From assembly GCF_022479115.1 (NCBI RefSeq), contig NZ_CP092497.1, positions 310,001 through 374,000 on the forward strand: a DNA stretch of 64,000 bases. The letters are read 5' to 3'. The position numbers and the translations under genes are program-made. The notes beneath the pieces are model-generated. The model ran no database searches and had not been told where the DNA came from. It saw only the letters and a list, made by a program, of their open reading frames with translations. Every line of letters begins with the position of its first letter. The first letter of the stretch is position 1. Positions 1 to 7,904 of this stretch are shown here, in pieces. Origin of the DNA: Amycolatopsis sp. EV170708-02-1. Lineage in GTDB: Bacteria; Actinomycetota; Actinomycetes; Mycobacteriales; Pseudonocardiaceae.

Positions 1-233
1 GCCACGCCGGCGCCCGCCAGCAGGCGGGTGGCTTCGATTCCGTCGAGCACCGGCATGCGCACGTCCATCACCACGACGTCCGGGCGCAGGCGGGCGGCGA
101 GCTCGACCGCCGTCCGCCCGTCACCGCATTCGCCCGCCACCTCGAGGTCGGGCTGCGCGTCGATGATCGTCACCAGGCCGGTGCGCACCAGCATCTGGTC
201 GTCGCAGACCAGCACCCTGGTCGGCGCGGTCAC
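1..233 (-). CDS. NarL/LuxR-type response regulator, N-terminal part (cut by window edge)
   Basis: Only the receiver domain start is in the window; the HTH output domain lies beyond base 1. The translation begins VTAPTRVLVCDDQMLVRTGL, with the acidic pair DD near residue 10 and the phospho-acceptor aspartate in VVMDVRMP. This is the classic receiver pattern of NarL-type regulators. The GTG start at 233 overlaps the stop of the upstream histidine kinase (GTGA, 230-233), so the two are translationally coupled and form a cognate two-component system. The target genes cannot be told from the sequence. Confidence 0.9.
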   Translation of the reverse strand, partial: MTAPTRVLVCDDQMLVRTGLVTIIDAQPDLEVAGECGDGRTAVELAARLRPDVVVMDVRMPVLDGIEATRLLAGAGV

Positions 234-1342
234 GACGGGTTCCCCGCCGGAATGCGGGCGCGAACGGAGAACCCGCCGTCTCTTCTGCGGCCCGCGCTGA
301 ATTCACCGTCCAGGACGTCGATCCGTTCGCGCAGCCCGGCGAGGCCCCTTCCCCCGCCGGCGGATTCCACAGTGGACACGGATTCCTCCGTGTCCACGGA
401 GACGGTGATCTCCCCGTCCCCGTGGCGCACCAGCACCGAGGTGCGGCTGCCGCGGGCGTGTTTCAGCGCGTTGGTCAGCGCCTCCTGCACGACGCGGTAG
501 GCCACCGGACCGGCGCCCCCCGCCGTGGGCTCGCCCTGCTCGGAGAACTCCACCGGCTGCCCCGCCCGGCGCGTGCGCTCCACGAGGGTCGGGATCGCTT
601 CGGCGCCGCGGCCGGGATCGACCACGTCGAGCAGGTGGCGGAGATCGGTGATGGCCAGCCGTCCGGTGTCGGCCACGGCGGTCAAGCTCTGTTCGAGCCG
701 CGCATCGGTCAGATACCGGGCGGCTTCGGCTTGCACGACCATCGCCGTGACGTGATGGGTCACGACGTCGTGGAGTTCGGCGGCGATGCGGGCGCGTTCG
801 GCCGCCCGCGTCTCCTCGGCGACACGGCGGCGACGTTCCACTTCCGCGATCCGGCTGGATCGCAACGCCGTCCCGATCCCCCATGCCAGTACCAGCGCGA
901 GATAGAAGGTCACGTAGCCCGTCAGGGGCTCCGTCCCGCCGAGCGAAACGAACGCGATCGCCGACGCGAGGAACACCGCGGTGAACACGATCGCCACCAG
1001 GCGACGACGCCGCTCCAGACGGAGACCCACGGTCAGCACGGCGATCGGCAGCGCCGTGCCGGCGAACGAGTGATAGCCCCCGAACTGGTCGACGGCGAAC
1101 CCGAGCGACACCAGGGCGAAACAGGTGACCGGCCACCGGCCGCACACGACCAGCGGGACGCATTGCAGGGCGATCCCGACGACGGCCAGCGCGTCGTACG
1201 GGCGGTCCGGCAGCCCGCCGAACCGCGTTCCGTGGCTCTGCAACGCCGGGAGCAGTGATCCCACGAAGAGGGTCAGGGCGACCGGGAGGTACCAGGCCGG
1301 GCCGTACCGCCACTGCGTCGAGACCCACCGAAGGTTGACCAC
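230..1342 (-). CDS. Sensor histidine kinase, HisKA_3 family
   Basis: Membrane sensor kinase of 370 aa. Residues about 15-160 hold several hydrophobic segments (multi-pass sensor with little extracellular sequence). A short charged linker follows (RRRRVAEETRAAERARIA), then the dimerisation/phospho-acceptor box AELHDVVTHH with the histidine near residue 191. The ATPase domain shows the N-box VVQEALTNALKHA and the glycine box GGGRGLAGLRERI. It phosphorylates the overlapping downstream response regulator by family rule. The layout is typical of actinobacterial DesK/NarX-like kinases; the signal is unknown. The promoter region is the 70-bp gap shared with the divergent gene at 1415. Confidence 0.92.
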   Translation of the reverse strand: MVNLRWVSTQWRYGPAWYLPVALTLFVGSLLPALQSHGTRFGGLPDRPYDALAVVGIALQCVPLVVCGRWPVTCFALVSLGFAVDQFGGYHSFAGTALPIAVLTVGLRLERRRRLVAIVFTAVFLASAIAFVSLGGTEPLTGYVTFYLALVLAWGIGTALRSSRIAEVERRRRVAEETRAAERARIAAELHDVVTHHVTAMVVQAEAARYLTDARLEQSLTAVADTGRLAITDLRHLLDVVDPGRGAEAIPTLVERTRRAGQPVEFSEQGEPTAGGAGPVAYRVVQEALTNALKHARGSRTSVLVRHGDGEITVSVDTEESVSTVESAGGGRGLAGLRERIDVLDGEFSAGRRRDGGFSVRARIPAGNPS

Positions 1343-1390
1343 GCAGCGGATCTTATTCCGAACGGGTGAATCGTCCGTATGCCACTCGCG

Positions 1391-1408
1391 ATGTTACGGG
1401 CGTAACAT
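1391..1408. promoter_or_regulatory. Perfect palindrome, likely operator
   Basis: ATGTTACG-GG-CGTAACAT: two perfect 8-bp arms around GG, ending 6 bp before the GTG at 1415 and lying in the 72-bp gap between two divergent genes. Its position right at the start codon suggests a repressor site for the plus-strand pair, perhaps autoregulation. No matching second copy was noticed in the window. Confidence 0.6.
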
Positions 1409-1414
1409 CGCGGT

Positions 1415-1981
1415 GTGACTGACGAATCCAGCGAACCGGGCTGGCTGGTGATCAGCGTGTCCACCGCCGGCGCGCCGGACTCGCTGCGCGTGCAGGTCTG
1501 GCGCAAACTCCGCTCCCTCGGCGCGCTCTACCTGCAGCAATCGGTCTGCCTGCTGCCCGCGCGGACGGAGGTGGTGCGGGAGATCCGCCGCCTGCTCGAC
1601 CGGGTCCGCCATCAGGGTGGGACGGCTCGCGCGCTGCCGATGGCGTTCACCGCCCCGGCCGAGGAGCGAGCGGTGATCGCCGAACTGAACGAGGCCCGCG
1701 ACGCCGAGTACGCCGAAGTCCTGGAGCGGCTGCCCGAGCTTCGGCGGGAACTCGCGGACGAGCGGGCCCGCGGCAACGCCACCTACGCGGAAGTCGAAGA
1801 ATCCGAGGCCGACTTGCACCGGTTCCGCAGCTGGCTGGCCAAAATCGCCGCCCGCGACTATTTCGCCGCACCCCTCGGGCGGGAGGCCCGCGACGCCGTC
1901 GAGCTGGCCGCGGCCGAACTCGCCGCCTTCGAGGAAGCCGCCCTGCGCGCTGAAGCGCCCGAGGCGGGGAAGCCGCGATGA
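1415..1981 (+). CDS. ChrB N-terminal-domain-like protein
   Basis: Protein of 188 aa. The first 90 residues resemble the ChrB (chromate resistance) N-terminal domain: WLVISVS, then VWRKLRSLGALYLQQSVCLLP, a winged-helix-like pattern also found in PaaX-like regulators. The C-terminal half is charged and helical (residues about 95-180), possibly a coiled coil. Starts at GTG 1415, just after a perfect palindrome, and its stop overlaps the start of the DUF1232 gene (ATGA, 1978-1981), so the pair is one operon. No chromate transporter (ChrA) is next to it, so a chromate role is doubtful. A DNA-binding regulator that controls itself from the palindrome is a reasonable inference. Confidence 0.7.
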   Translation: MTDESSEPGWLVISVSTAGAPDSLRVQVWRKLRSLGALYLQQSVCLLPARTEVVREIRRLLDRVRHQGGTARALPMAFTAPAEERAVIAELNEARDAEYAEVLERLPELRRELADERARGNATYAEVEESEADLHRFRSWLAKIAARDYFAAPLGREARDAVELAAAELAAFEEAALRAEAPEAGKPR

Positions 1982-2400
1982 CCGGGTCGTTCTGGTGGGA
2001 TCTCCTGCTCGGCCTCGCCGGTGCGCTGCTCGTGGCCTGGCTCGCGCTCGTCGTGGCACTCGTCGTCGCCCGGCCGCGGGGCGGAGCACTCCGGGAAGCA
2101 CTGCGGCTGCTGCCCGACGTACTGCGGCTCATCCGCCGTCTGGCCGCGGACGAGACCCTGTCCCGCGGCGTCCGGATCAGGCTCGCGCTGCTGCTCGTCT
2201 ACCTCGCCCTGCCGATCGATCTCGTCCCCGACTTCATCCCCGTTCTGGGCTACGCCGACGACGCCATCATCGTCGTCCTCGTCCTGCGTGGCGTCGTCCG
2301 CCGCGCCGGGCTCGACGCCGTCCGCGAGCACTGGCCCGGTACCGACGACGGGTTCGGCGCACTCGCCCGCCTGACCGGTTTCCCCGCCGCCACGGCCTGA
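1978..2400 (+). CDS. DUF1232 (YkvA-like) membrane protein
   Basis: Protein of 140 aa with an N-terminal transmembrane helix (residues about 8-32) and a second hydrophobic stretch. It carries the DUF1232 signature: RIRLALLLVYLALPIDLVPD followed by FIPVLGYADDAIIV. The function of this family is unknown. It overlaps the preceding ChrB-like gene by 4 bp. The 114 bp to the next gene hold no clear hairpin. Confidence 0.85.
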   Translation: MTGSFWWDLLLGLAGALLVAWLALVVALVVARPRGGALREALRLLPDVLRLIRRLAADETLSRGVRIRLALLLVYLALPIDLVPDFIPVLGYADDAIIVVLVLRGVVRRAGLDAVREHWPGTDDGFGALARLTGFPAATA

Positions 2401-2514
2401 TCCCGTTGCGCGAGTTGTGCGCATTTCTGTCAGAGGCGTAACAACTTCCGGCCTTCCCACGGCATACCGGAGAGCTGTCTTGTTCTGTCCGGTCCCCGCC
2501 GCAGGAGGATTCGC

Positions 2515-4824
2515 GTGCTGAGTTCCCGTCGTTTCCCGTTCCCCCGAAGATCGCGGCGCGCGCTGGCGGTGGGCGTCGTCGGCCCGCTGGCCGGCGCGCT
2601 CGCGGTCGGGCTCGTCGCCGCGGCACCCGCCGGAGCCGCCGTGCCCACCGGTTTCACCGACACGGTGGCGATCGGCGGGCTCAGCTCGCCGACCGCCACC
2701 GCTTTCGCGCCGGACGGCCGGGTGTTCGTCGCCGAGAAGAGCGGCCTGGTCAAGGTCTTCGACTCGCTCGCCGACCCGACGGCGACGGTGTTCGCCGACC
2801 TCCGCACGCAGACACAGGACTTCTGGGACCGCGGCCTGCTCGGGCTCGCCGTCGACCCCGCCTTTCCCGCCAGGCCGTACGTCTACGTCTCGTACACCCT
2901 CGACGCGGAGCCCGGCGGCACCGCGCCGCGATGGGGTGACACCTGCCCGACCCCGCCGGGCGCCACCGACAAGGGCTGCGTCGTGACCGGCCGCGTCTCC
3001 CAGCTGACGATGGGCTCGGCAGGCACGGCCGTGAGCGAGAAGCCGCTGGTCACGGGCTGGTGCCAGCAGTTCCCCAGCCACTCGGTCGGTGCCCTCGCCT
3101 TCGGCCCGGACGGCGCCCTGTACGCGGGTGGCGGCGACGGCGCCAGCTTCACCTTCGCCGACTACGGCCAGGCCGGGAACCCTTGTGCCGATCCGCCTTC
3201 GCCCGCCGGCACGAACCTCACGCCGCCGACGGCCGAAGGCGGCGCGCTGCGTTCGCAATCGCCGCGACGCGCCGCCGGGCAACCGGTCCTGCTCAACGGA
3301 ACGGTGCTGCGCATCGACCCGGACACCGGCGAAGGCGTCCCTGGCAACCCCTTCGCGAACAGCGCCGACGCCAACGCCCGGCGCGTGATCGCCTACGGCG
3401 CGCGGAACCAGTTCCGGTTCGGCTTCCGGCCGGGCACCGGCGAGCTCTGGGCCGGCGACGTCGGGTGGGACACCTGGGAGGAGATCAACCGCGTCGCCGA
3501 CGTCGGTGACGGCGTGGCGGAGAACTTCGGCTGGCCCTGCTTCGAAGGCAACGCCAGGCAAGCCGGTTACGACGGCGCGAACCTCGACCGGTGCGAATCG
3601 CTGTACTCCTCCGGCGGGCACTCCGCGCCGTATTACGCCTACAACCACCGCGCCAAAGTGGTCGCGAGCGACCCGTGCCCCACGGGCGGCTCTTCGATCA
3701 GCGGCATCGCGTTCGAATCCGGCAGCAACTACCCCGCCGAGTATTCCGGCGCGCTGTTCTTCTCCGACTCGTCCCGTGGCTGCATCTGGGCCATGCAGAC
3801 CGTCGACGGCCAGCCGAGCGCGAGCCGTCTCGTGCCGTTCGTGACCGGCGTCAACCTCCCGGTGCAGGTGCTCACCGGACCGGGCGGCGACCTGTTCTAC
3901 GTCGCGCTCGGCAGCGGCGAACTCCGTCGCGTCAGCCATCCCGGCGGCACCAACCGGCCGCCCACCGCGGTGGCCACGGCGAACCCGTCGAGCGGACCGG
4001 CGCCGCTGACGGTGCGATTCGACGGCGCCTCGTCCACCGACCCGGACGCCGGGGACACCCTGTCCTACGCCTGGGACCTCGACGCCGACGGCGCGTACGA
4101 CGACTCGTCGGCCGCCGACCCCACCTGGACCTACACCGCGGCCGCCGCCGTCGACGCCGGGCTGCGGGTGACGGACTCCCACGGCGCGAGCGCGACCACG
4201 ACGGTGCGGGTGACCGTCGGGAACCCGGAGGGCCTCGACCCGGTGCCGGTCATCGACGGCCCGGCGGGCACGCTGACCTGGTCGGTCGGCCAGACCGTGG
4301 CCTTCTCCGGCCGCGCCGTCGACGCCCAGGACGGGCAGCTCCCGGCATCGGCGCTGACCTGGCGGCTCGCGATCCGGCACTGCGCGACCAACGGCACCTG
4401 CCATACGCACAACGTCCAGGACTTCCCCGGCGTCGCGTCCGGCTCGTTCGTCGCGCCGGACCACGACTACCCGTCGTACCTGCAGCTGACCCTCACCGCG
4501 ACCGACTCCACCGGCCGGACCGGCAGCAAGACCCTCGACCTCCAGCCGAAGACGGTGTCGCTGAACTTCACCTCCAGCCCCAGCCAGGCGACGCTCACCG
4601 TCGGCGGCACCCAGCAACGCACGCCGTTCTCCCGGACGGTGATCGCCGGATCCACCAACTCGATCAGCGCGGACAGCCCGCAGAAGCTGCCCCCGCTCAA
4701 CCTGAAGTACGCCTTCACCGGCTGGGCGCACGGCGGCGCGCGGACGCAGAACATCGTCGCGCCGGGCACGTCCACGACCTACCAGGCGAACTATCGGCTC
4801 TGCTGGCTGTTGAACCCCTGCTGA
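2515..4824 (+). CDS. Secreted PQQ-dependent glucose/sorbosone dehydrogenase-like protein with PKD domain
   Basis: Protein of 769 aa exported by a Sec signal peptide (twin basic start SSRRFPFPRRSRRALAV, hydrophobic core, cleavage near residues 40-43 AGAA). Residues about 45-475 form a six-bladed soluble glucose/sorbosone dehydrogenase fold (FAPDGRVFVAEKSG, RGLLGLAVDP, GARNQFRFGF, GDVGWDTWEEIN). Residues about 480-565 are a PKD domain (NRPPTAVATANPSSGPAPLT, then YAWDLDADG), followed by a beta-rich tail with a Cys pair near the end. Extracellular oxidation of sugars or carbohydrate attachment is inferred from the family; the substrate is unknown. GTG start with RBS AGGAGG 7 nt upstream. Two hairpins downstream probably end the transcript. 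Confidence 0.88.
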   Translation: MLSSRRFPFPRRSRRALAVGVVGPLAGALAVGLVAAAPAGAAVPTGFTDTVAIGGLSSPTATAFAPDGRVFVAEKSGLVKVFDSLADPTATVFADLRTQTQDFWDRGLLGLAVDPAFPARPYVYVSYTLDAEPGGTAPRWGDTCPTPPGATDKGCVVTGRVSQLTMGSAGTAVSEKPLVTGWCQQFPSHSVGALAFGPDGALYAGGGDGASFTFADYGQAGNPCADPPSPAGTNLTPPTAEGGALRSQSPRRAAGQPVLLNGTVLRIDPDTGEGVPGNPFANSADANARRVIAYGARNQFRFGFRPGTGELWAGDVGWDTWEEINRVADVGDGVAENFGWPCFEGNARQAGYDGANLDRCESLYSSGGHSAPYYAYNHRAKVVASDPCPTGGSSISGIAFESGSNYPAEYSGALFFSDSSRGCIWAMQTVDGQPSASRLVPFVTGVNLPVQVLTGPGGDLFYVALGSGELRRVSHPGGTNRPPTAVATANPSSGPAPLTVRFDGASSTDPDAGDTLSYAWDLDADGAYDDSSAADPTWTYTAAAAVDAGLRVTDSHGASATTTVRVTVGNPEGLDPVPVIDGPAGTLTWSVGQTVAFSGRAVDAQDGQLPASALTWRLAIRHCATNGTCHTHNVQDFPGVASGSFVAPDHDYPSYLQLTLTATDSTGRTGSKTLDLQPKTVSLNFTSSPSQATLTVGGTQQRTPFSRTVIAGSTNSISADSPQKLPPLNLKYAFTGWAHGGARTQNIVAPGTSTTYQANYRLCWLLNPC

Positions 4825-4883
4825 CCCAGGGGTCGCGAAAGGCGGTCGTGAGCGGCGATTCGGGTCCCGGTACGAGCTGCGCT

Positions 4884-4920
4884 CCTGAAGGTAGTGAAGG
4901 CCTCCTTCACTACCTTCAGG
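4884..4920. repeat. Perfect hairpin (family B variant), probable terminator
   Basis: Two perfect 17-bp arms (4884-4900 and 4904-4920) with a 3-nt loop; the centre reads GTGAAGGCCTCCTTCAC. It lies 60 bp after the dehydrogenase stop with no U-tract. The core resembles the larger hairpins at 48468 and 55789. The 4825-5229 interval contains no convincing gene, only this hairpin and the one at 5007. Confidence 0.75.
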
Positions 4921-5006
4921 GTAGGCAAGGAGGCCCTCACGGACCTGACCCGGAACCTGAGGCGCTCTTGGCCCCGGAACACCACTCACGGCCCCTATCC
5001 GATCAG

Positions 5007-5059
5007 GGCCGAAGGCTCTTTTCGTCGCATCGGACTCGGCGAAGGGAGCCTTCGGCCCA
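5007..5059. repeat. Hairpin (family A), GGGCCGAAGGCTC arms
   Basis: Perfect 13-bp arms GGGCCGAAGGCTC (5007-5019) and its complement (5047-5059). Pairing extends imperfectly by 6 more bases on each side of the loop. The same arm sequence occurs at 22776-22828, so this is a dispersed intergenic element rather than a one-off terminator. Confidence 0.75.
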
Positions 5060-5229
5060 CCACATGCCCCGCCCGCGATCAGCCCCGGCCGACGCGCCCC
5101 GAAACCGTCCATGATGGAGCTCAGCGGCAAGCTTTTCGCGAAGCCGTAAGACCCCTGAAAGGATCGGAACCCCTACCGGAGAAGCCCCGTCGGATCGCCC
5201 ATTCAGATCCCGCACGGAAGGTGACTCCG

Positions 5230-5808
5230 ATGACCTATCCCGGCCTGCCCGACCAGCAGCACCCCCGTCCCTCGACCGTCAAGCCCGGCGTGGCCGTCGG
5301 GATCCTGGTCGCGGTGATCGCACTGGTCGCCTTCTGCATCACCGGTTTCGCCGCCCCCGGTTTCCTGCTCCGCAAGGGCCCCGGGCTGTCGTTGCCCGTC
5401 CCGACCGCCGGCTCGGCGCCGACCTCCGCACCCACGAGCACCACGGAAAGCCCGAGCAGCACCAGGGTCAGCCGTCCGAGGATCACCGTCACCCGGCGCC
5501 CGGCGGCGCCGCCGGAGAAGGGCGTTCAGGTGATCACGGACTTCCTCGCCAAGATCGCCGGGAGCGACAAGCCGGCGGCGATCGCGCTGGCCTGCGAGGC
5601 GCAGAAGAGGTTCATGGACGACAAGATCGATTCCCTGCTGCCGCTGGGGTCACGGGTGCACGTGACCACGGCCAACGGGACGTCCAGGTTCGTTCTCGCC
5701 GACGTCGCCGGGGTCGCCAAAGGACGGTCGGCGAAGGGCATCGTGATCTCGGACCAGATGGCGGACGGCGGCTTCTGCATCACGAACTTCAGCATCCGCA
5801 CCGCGTGA
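5230..5808 (+). CDS. Single-pass membrane-anchored extracellular protein, unknown function
   Basis: Protein of 192 aa, not recognised. A short cytoplasmic N-terminus rich in Pro is followed by one transmembrane helix (VAVGILVAVIALVAFCITGF, residues about 20-40). A Thr/Ser/Pro-rich linker (about 55-95) precedes a folded extracellular domain (about 97-190) with two cysteines (ACEAQKRF and GGFCITNF) that could form a disulfide. The layout resembles actinobacterial DUF4878/low-molecular-weight T-cell-antigen-like modules. Start chosen at ATG 5230 because of the RBS-like GGAAGG 10 nt upstream; the open frame extends further left without a start signal. Confidence 0.7.
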   Translation: MTYPGLPDQQHPRPSTVKPGVAVGILVAVIALVAFCITGFAAPGFLLRKGPGLSLPVPTAGSAPTSAPTSTTESPSSTRVSRPRITVTRRPAAPPEKGVQVITDFLAKIAGSDKPAAIALACEAQKRFMDDKIDSLLPLGSRVHVTTANGTSRFVLADVAGVAKGRSAKGIVISDQMADGGFCITNFSIRTA

Positions 5809-5810
5809 GG

Positions 5811-6245
5811 TCAGTCGAGACAGAACTCGTTGCCCTCGATGTCCTGCATGACGATGCACGACTCGTTCTCCTCGTCGGCGAGCAGGACACGCTGCTGCAC
5901 CGCCCCGAGCGCCGTCAGGCGGTCGGATTCGGCCTGGAGCGCGGCGAGGCGCTCCTCGCCGACGAGCCCGGTGCCTGCCCGGACACAGAGATGCACCCGG
6001 TTCTTGACGACCTTGCCTTCCGGAACGCGCTGGAAGTACAGCCGCGGTCCCACTCCGGTGGGGTCACTGCAGACGAAGCCGGCGTCCTGCTTCTCGGGCG
6101 GCAACGTGCGGTTGTAGTCGTCCCAGGTGTCGAACCCTTCCGGCGGCGAGGGCACGACGTAGCCCAGGATCTCGCACCAGAACCGGGCGAGGCGCTCGGG
6201 TTTCGCGCAATCGAACGTGACCTGGACCTGTTTGACCGACACCAT
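5811..6245 (-). CDS. VOC-family (glyoxalase/bleomycin-resistance-like) protein
   Basis: Protein of 144 aa with the actinobacterial VOC pattern (VQVTFDCAKPERLARFWCEI, then a second half ending NRVHLCVRAGTG and DIEGNEFCLD). These small proteins form paired beta-alpha-beta-beta-beta modules and often bind a metal or small molecule. The substrate is unknown. The start shares one base with the stop of the aldo/keto reductase (TGATG at 6243-6247), so the two are co-translated. Confidence 0.85.
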   Translation of the reverse strand: MVSVKQVQVTFDCAKPERLARFWCEILGYVVPSPPEGFDTWDDYNRTLPPEKQDAGFVCSDPTGVGPRLYFQRVPEGKVVKNRVHLCVRAGTGLVGEERLAALQAESDRLTALGAVQQRVLLADEENESCIVMQDIEGNEFCLD

Positions 6246-7231
6246 CAGACCACCCTAATCGCTGTCGGACGGATCAAGCCCGCGGCCCGCAGATCGGCCC
6301 AGACCTGCGCGGGAACCTCCGCGGCGAAGGATTCCAAGTTGCTTCGAGCCTCTTCGGCGGACCGCATCCCGACCGCGATGCCGGCGACGGCCGGATGCTG
6401 CAGCGGGAAGGCCATCGCCGCCTGGGGAAGCGTCACGCCGTGCGCCTCGCACACGTCGGCGATCCGGTTCGCCCGCTCCACGACCTCCGGAGCGGCGGCC
6501 TCGTAGTCGAAGTACGCACCCTCGGCCGGTCGCGGCACGGCGAGCAGCCCCGAGTTGAAGATCGACGCCGCGATCACCGAGACACCGCGTTCCTCGCACG
6601 CCGGAAGGAAAGTGTCGAGCGCGCTGTGGTCGAGCAGCGTGTGACGCCCGGACTGCATGACCACGTCGACATCGGTCTCCCTGACCAGAGTGGTCAGCAT
6701 GGCCGTGTCGTACATGCCGGCGCCGATCGCGCCGACGATCCCTTCCGACCGCAGCTGCGCGAGGGCCGGATAGCCGTCGCGCAGCGCGTCTTCGAAGTAC
6801 TCCTCGGCGTCGTGCAGGTACAGCACGTCGATCCGGTCCAGGCCCATCCGCTCCAGCGAATCCTCGACACTGCGCCGGATCCCGTCACGCGTGAAGTCGC
6901 GGACCCGGCGGTGCGCCGCGGGCACGTGGAAGCCCGCCGGGTCCAGCTTCCCGTCCGGATCCTGGGGAATCAGCAGGCGGCCGACCTTCGTCGACAGGAC
7001 GTAGGAAGCACGCGGCCGCGAGCGCAGGAACTCGCCGATGCGGCGCTCGGAATGCCCGATCCCGTAATGCGGAGACGTGTCGTAGTAGCGAATCCCGCCG
7101 TCCCAGGCCGCGGCCAGCGCCCCCGCCGCGGTGTCGTCGTCCAGCGGCGCGAACAGGCCACCGAGCGGTCCACCGCCGAACCCCAGCCTCGTCACCTCGA
7201 CTTCGGTGCGCCCGAGTCGCTTCGTCTCCAT
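6245..7231 (-). CDS. Aldo/keto reductase (L-fucose/D-threo-aldose dehydrogenase-like)
   Basis: Protein of 328 aa. TIM-barrel aldo/keto reductase: RLGRTEVEVTRLGFGGGPLG at the N-terminus, catalytic Asp and Tyr in RYYDTSPHYGIGHSERRIG, catalytic Lys in LSTKVGRLL, His in DVLYLHDAEEY. The central DFTRDGIRRSVEDSLERMGL helix matches the D-threo-aldose 1-dehydrogenase subgroup. It likely oxidises or reduces a sugar or other carbonyl with NAD(P). Followed by the VOC gene in the same operon. Confidence 0.88.
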   Translation of the reverse strand: METKRLGRTEVEVTRLGFGGGPLGGLFAPLDDDTAAGALAAAWDGGIRYYDTSPHYGIGHSERRIGEFLRSRPRASYVLSTKVGRLLIPQDPDGKLDPAGFHVPAAHRRVRDFTRDGIRRSVEDSLERMGLDRIDVLYLHDAEEYFEDALRDGYPALAQLRSEGIVGAIGAGMYDTAMLTTLVRETDVDVVMQSGRHTLLDHSALDTFLPACEERGVSVIAASIFNSGLLAVPRPAEGAYFDYEAAAPEVVERANRIADVCEAHGVTLPQAAMAFPLQHPAVAGIAVGMRSAEEARSNLESFAAEVPAQVWADLRAAGLIRPTAIRVV

Positions 7232-7294
7232 CCGCAGCCCCCTTGATCAGCTCGCCGATCACGGTGCCATACCCGGGCGTTTCACTCGCGCGAT

Positions 7295-7843
7295 TTATTC
7301 GCCGGGCCAGTCCGCACACTTCACGACCTCGAACCCCCGGCTCGGGAAGACCGCGTCCACGAAGAAGTCGTGCATCGCCTGATCGCCGTCCGCGCAACCG
7401 TCGCGCAGCACGGTCACGTGATAGCCGCGGTCCGCCGCGTCGTAGGCCGTCGCGGCCACCATCGCGCTGGTCGCGACCCCGGCGATCGCGACGGTGCCGA
7501 CGCCGCGGGCGCGGAGCACGAGATCGAGATCGGTGCCCGCGAACGCGCTGGCACGGCGTTTCAGCACGACCACGTCCTCGTCGGCCACCGGCAGATCGAT
7601 CTCGGTCCCGGCCGAGCCCTCGTGGAAGGTGTCGCCCGCTTCGTGGAAGGACTTGAACAACGCGTTCCCGGGCGGCAGGTCGGCCCCGTTGCCGCGGAGT
7701 GCGAAGTGGACGAACACGACGAGCGCGCCGGCCGCCCGCGCCCGCGGCAGCAGACTCCTGATCGGCGGCAGGACTGTTCCGGTGAACGGGTAATTGCCCG
7801 TGATACCTCGCTGAAGGTCACCGATGATCAACGCGGTGGTCAT
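7295..7843 (-). CDS. Cysteine hydrolase of the isochorismatase family
   Basis: Protein of 182 aa. The N-terminus ALIIGDLQRGITGNYPF carries the conserved Asp (usually DmQ; here DLQ). The Lys is in VVLKRRASAFAGTDLDLVLR and the cis-peptide region in VAIAGVATSAMVAATAYDAA. At the place of the usual catalytic Cys (GvxTxxCVxxTA) this protein has VATSAMVAATA, that is Met instead of Cys. It may therefore lack hydrolase activity or use another chemistry. Same strand as the reductase pair, 63 bp upstream of it. Confidence 0.8.
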   Translation of the reverse strand: MTTALIIGDLQRGITGNYPFTGTVLPPIRSLLPRARAAGALVVFVHFALRGNGADLPPGNALFKSFHEAGDTFHEGSAGTEIDLPVADEDVVVLKRRASAFAGTDLDLVLRARGVGTVAIAGVATSAMVAATAYDAADRGYHVTVLRDGCADGDQAMHDFFVDAVFPSRGFEVVKCADWPGE

Positions 7844-7904
7844 GCGGGCAAGCTACCCGATCGTCCGTATACAACCGACCGCGCGAGTGGCTAGCCTGCG
7901 GCGG

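Noticed and set aside
1858..5130. Minus-strand open frame of 1090 codons opposite the sugar dehydrogenase
   Set aside because: Arg/Gly/Ala-rich low-complexity translation without motifs; a GC-rich antisense shadow. The plus-strand gene has signal peptide, domains and RBS.
7824..7904. Longer N-terminus for the GH5 hydrolase
   Set aside because: It would precede the signal peptide by 27 residues, has no RBS and overlaps the divergent gene's start.
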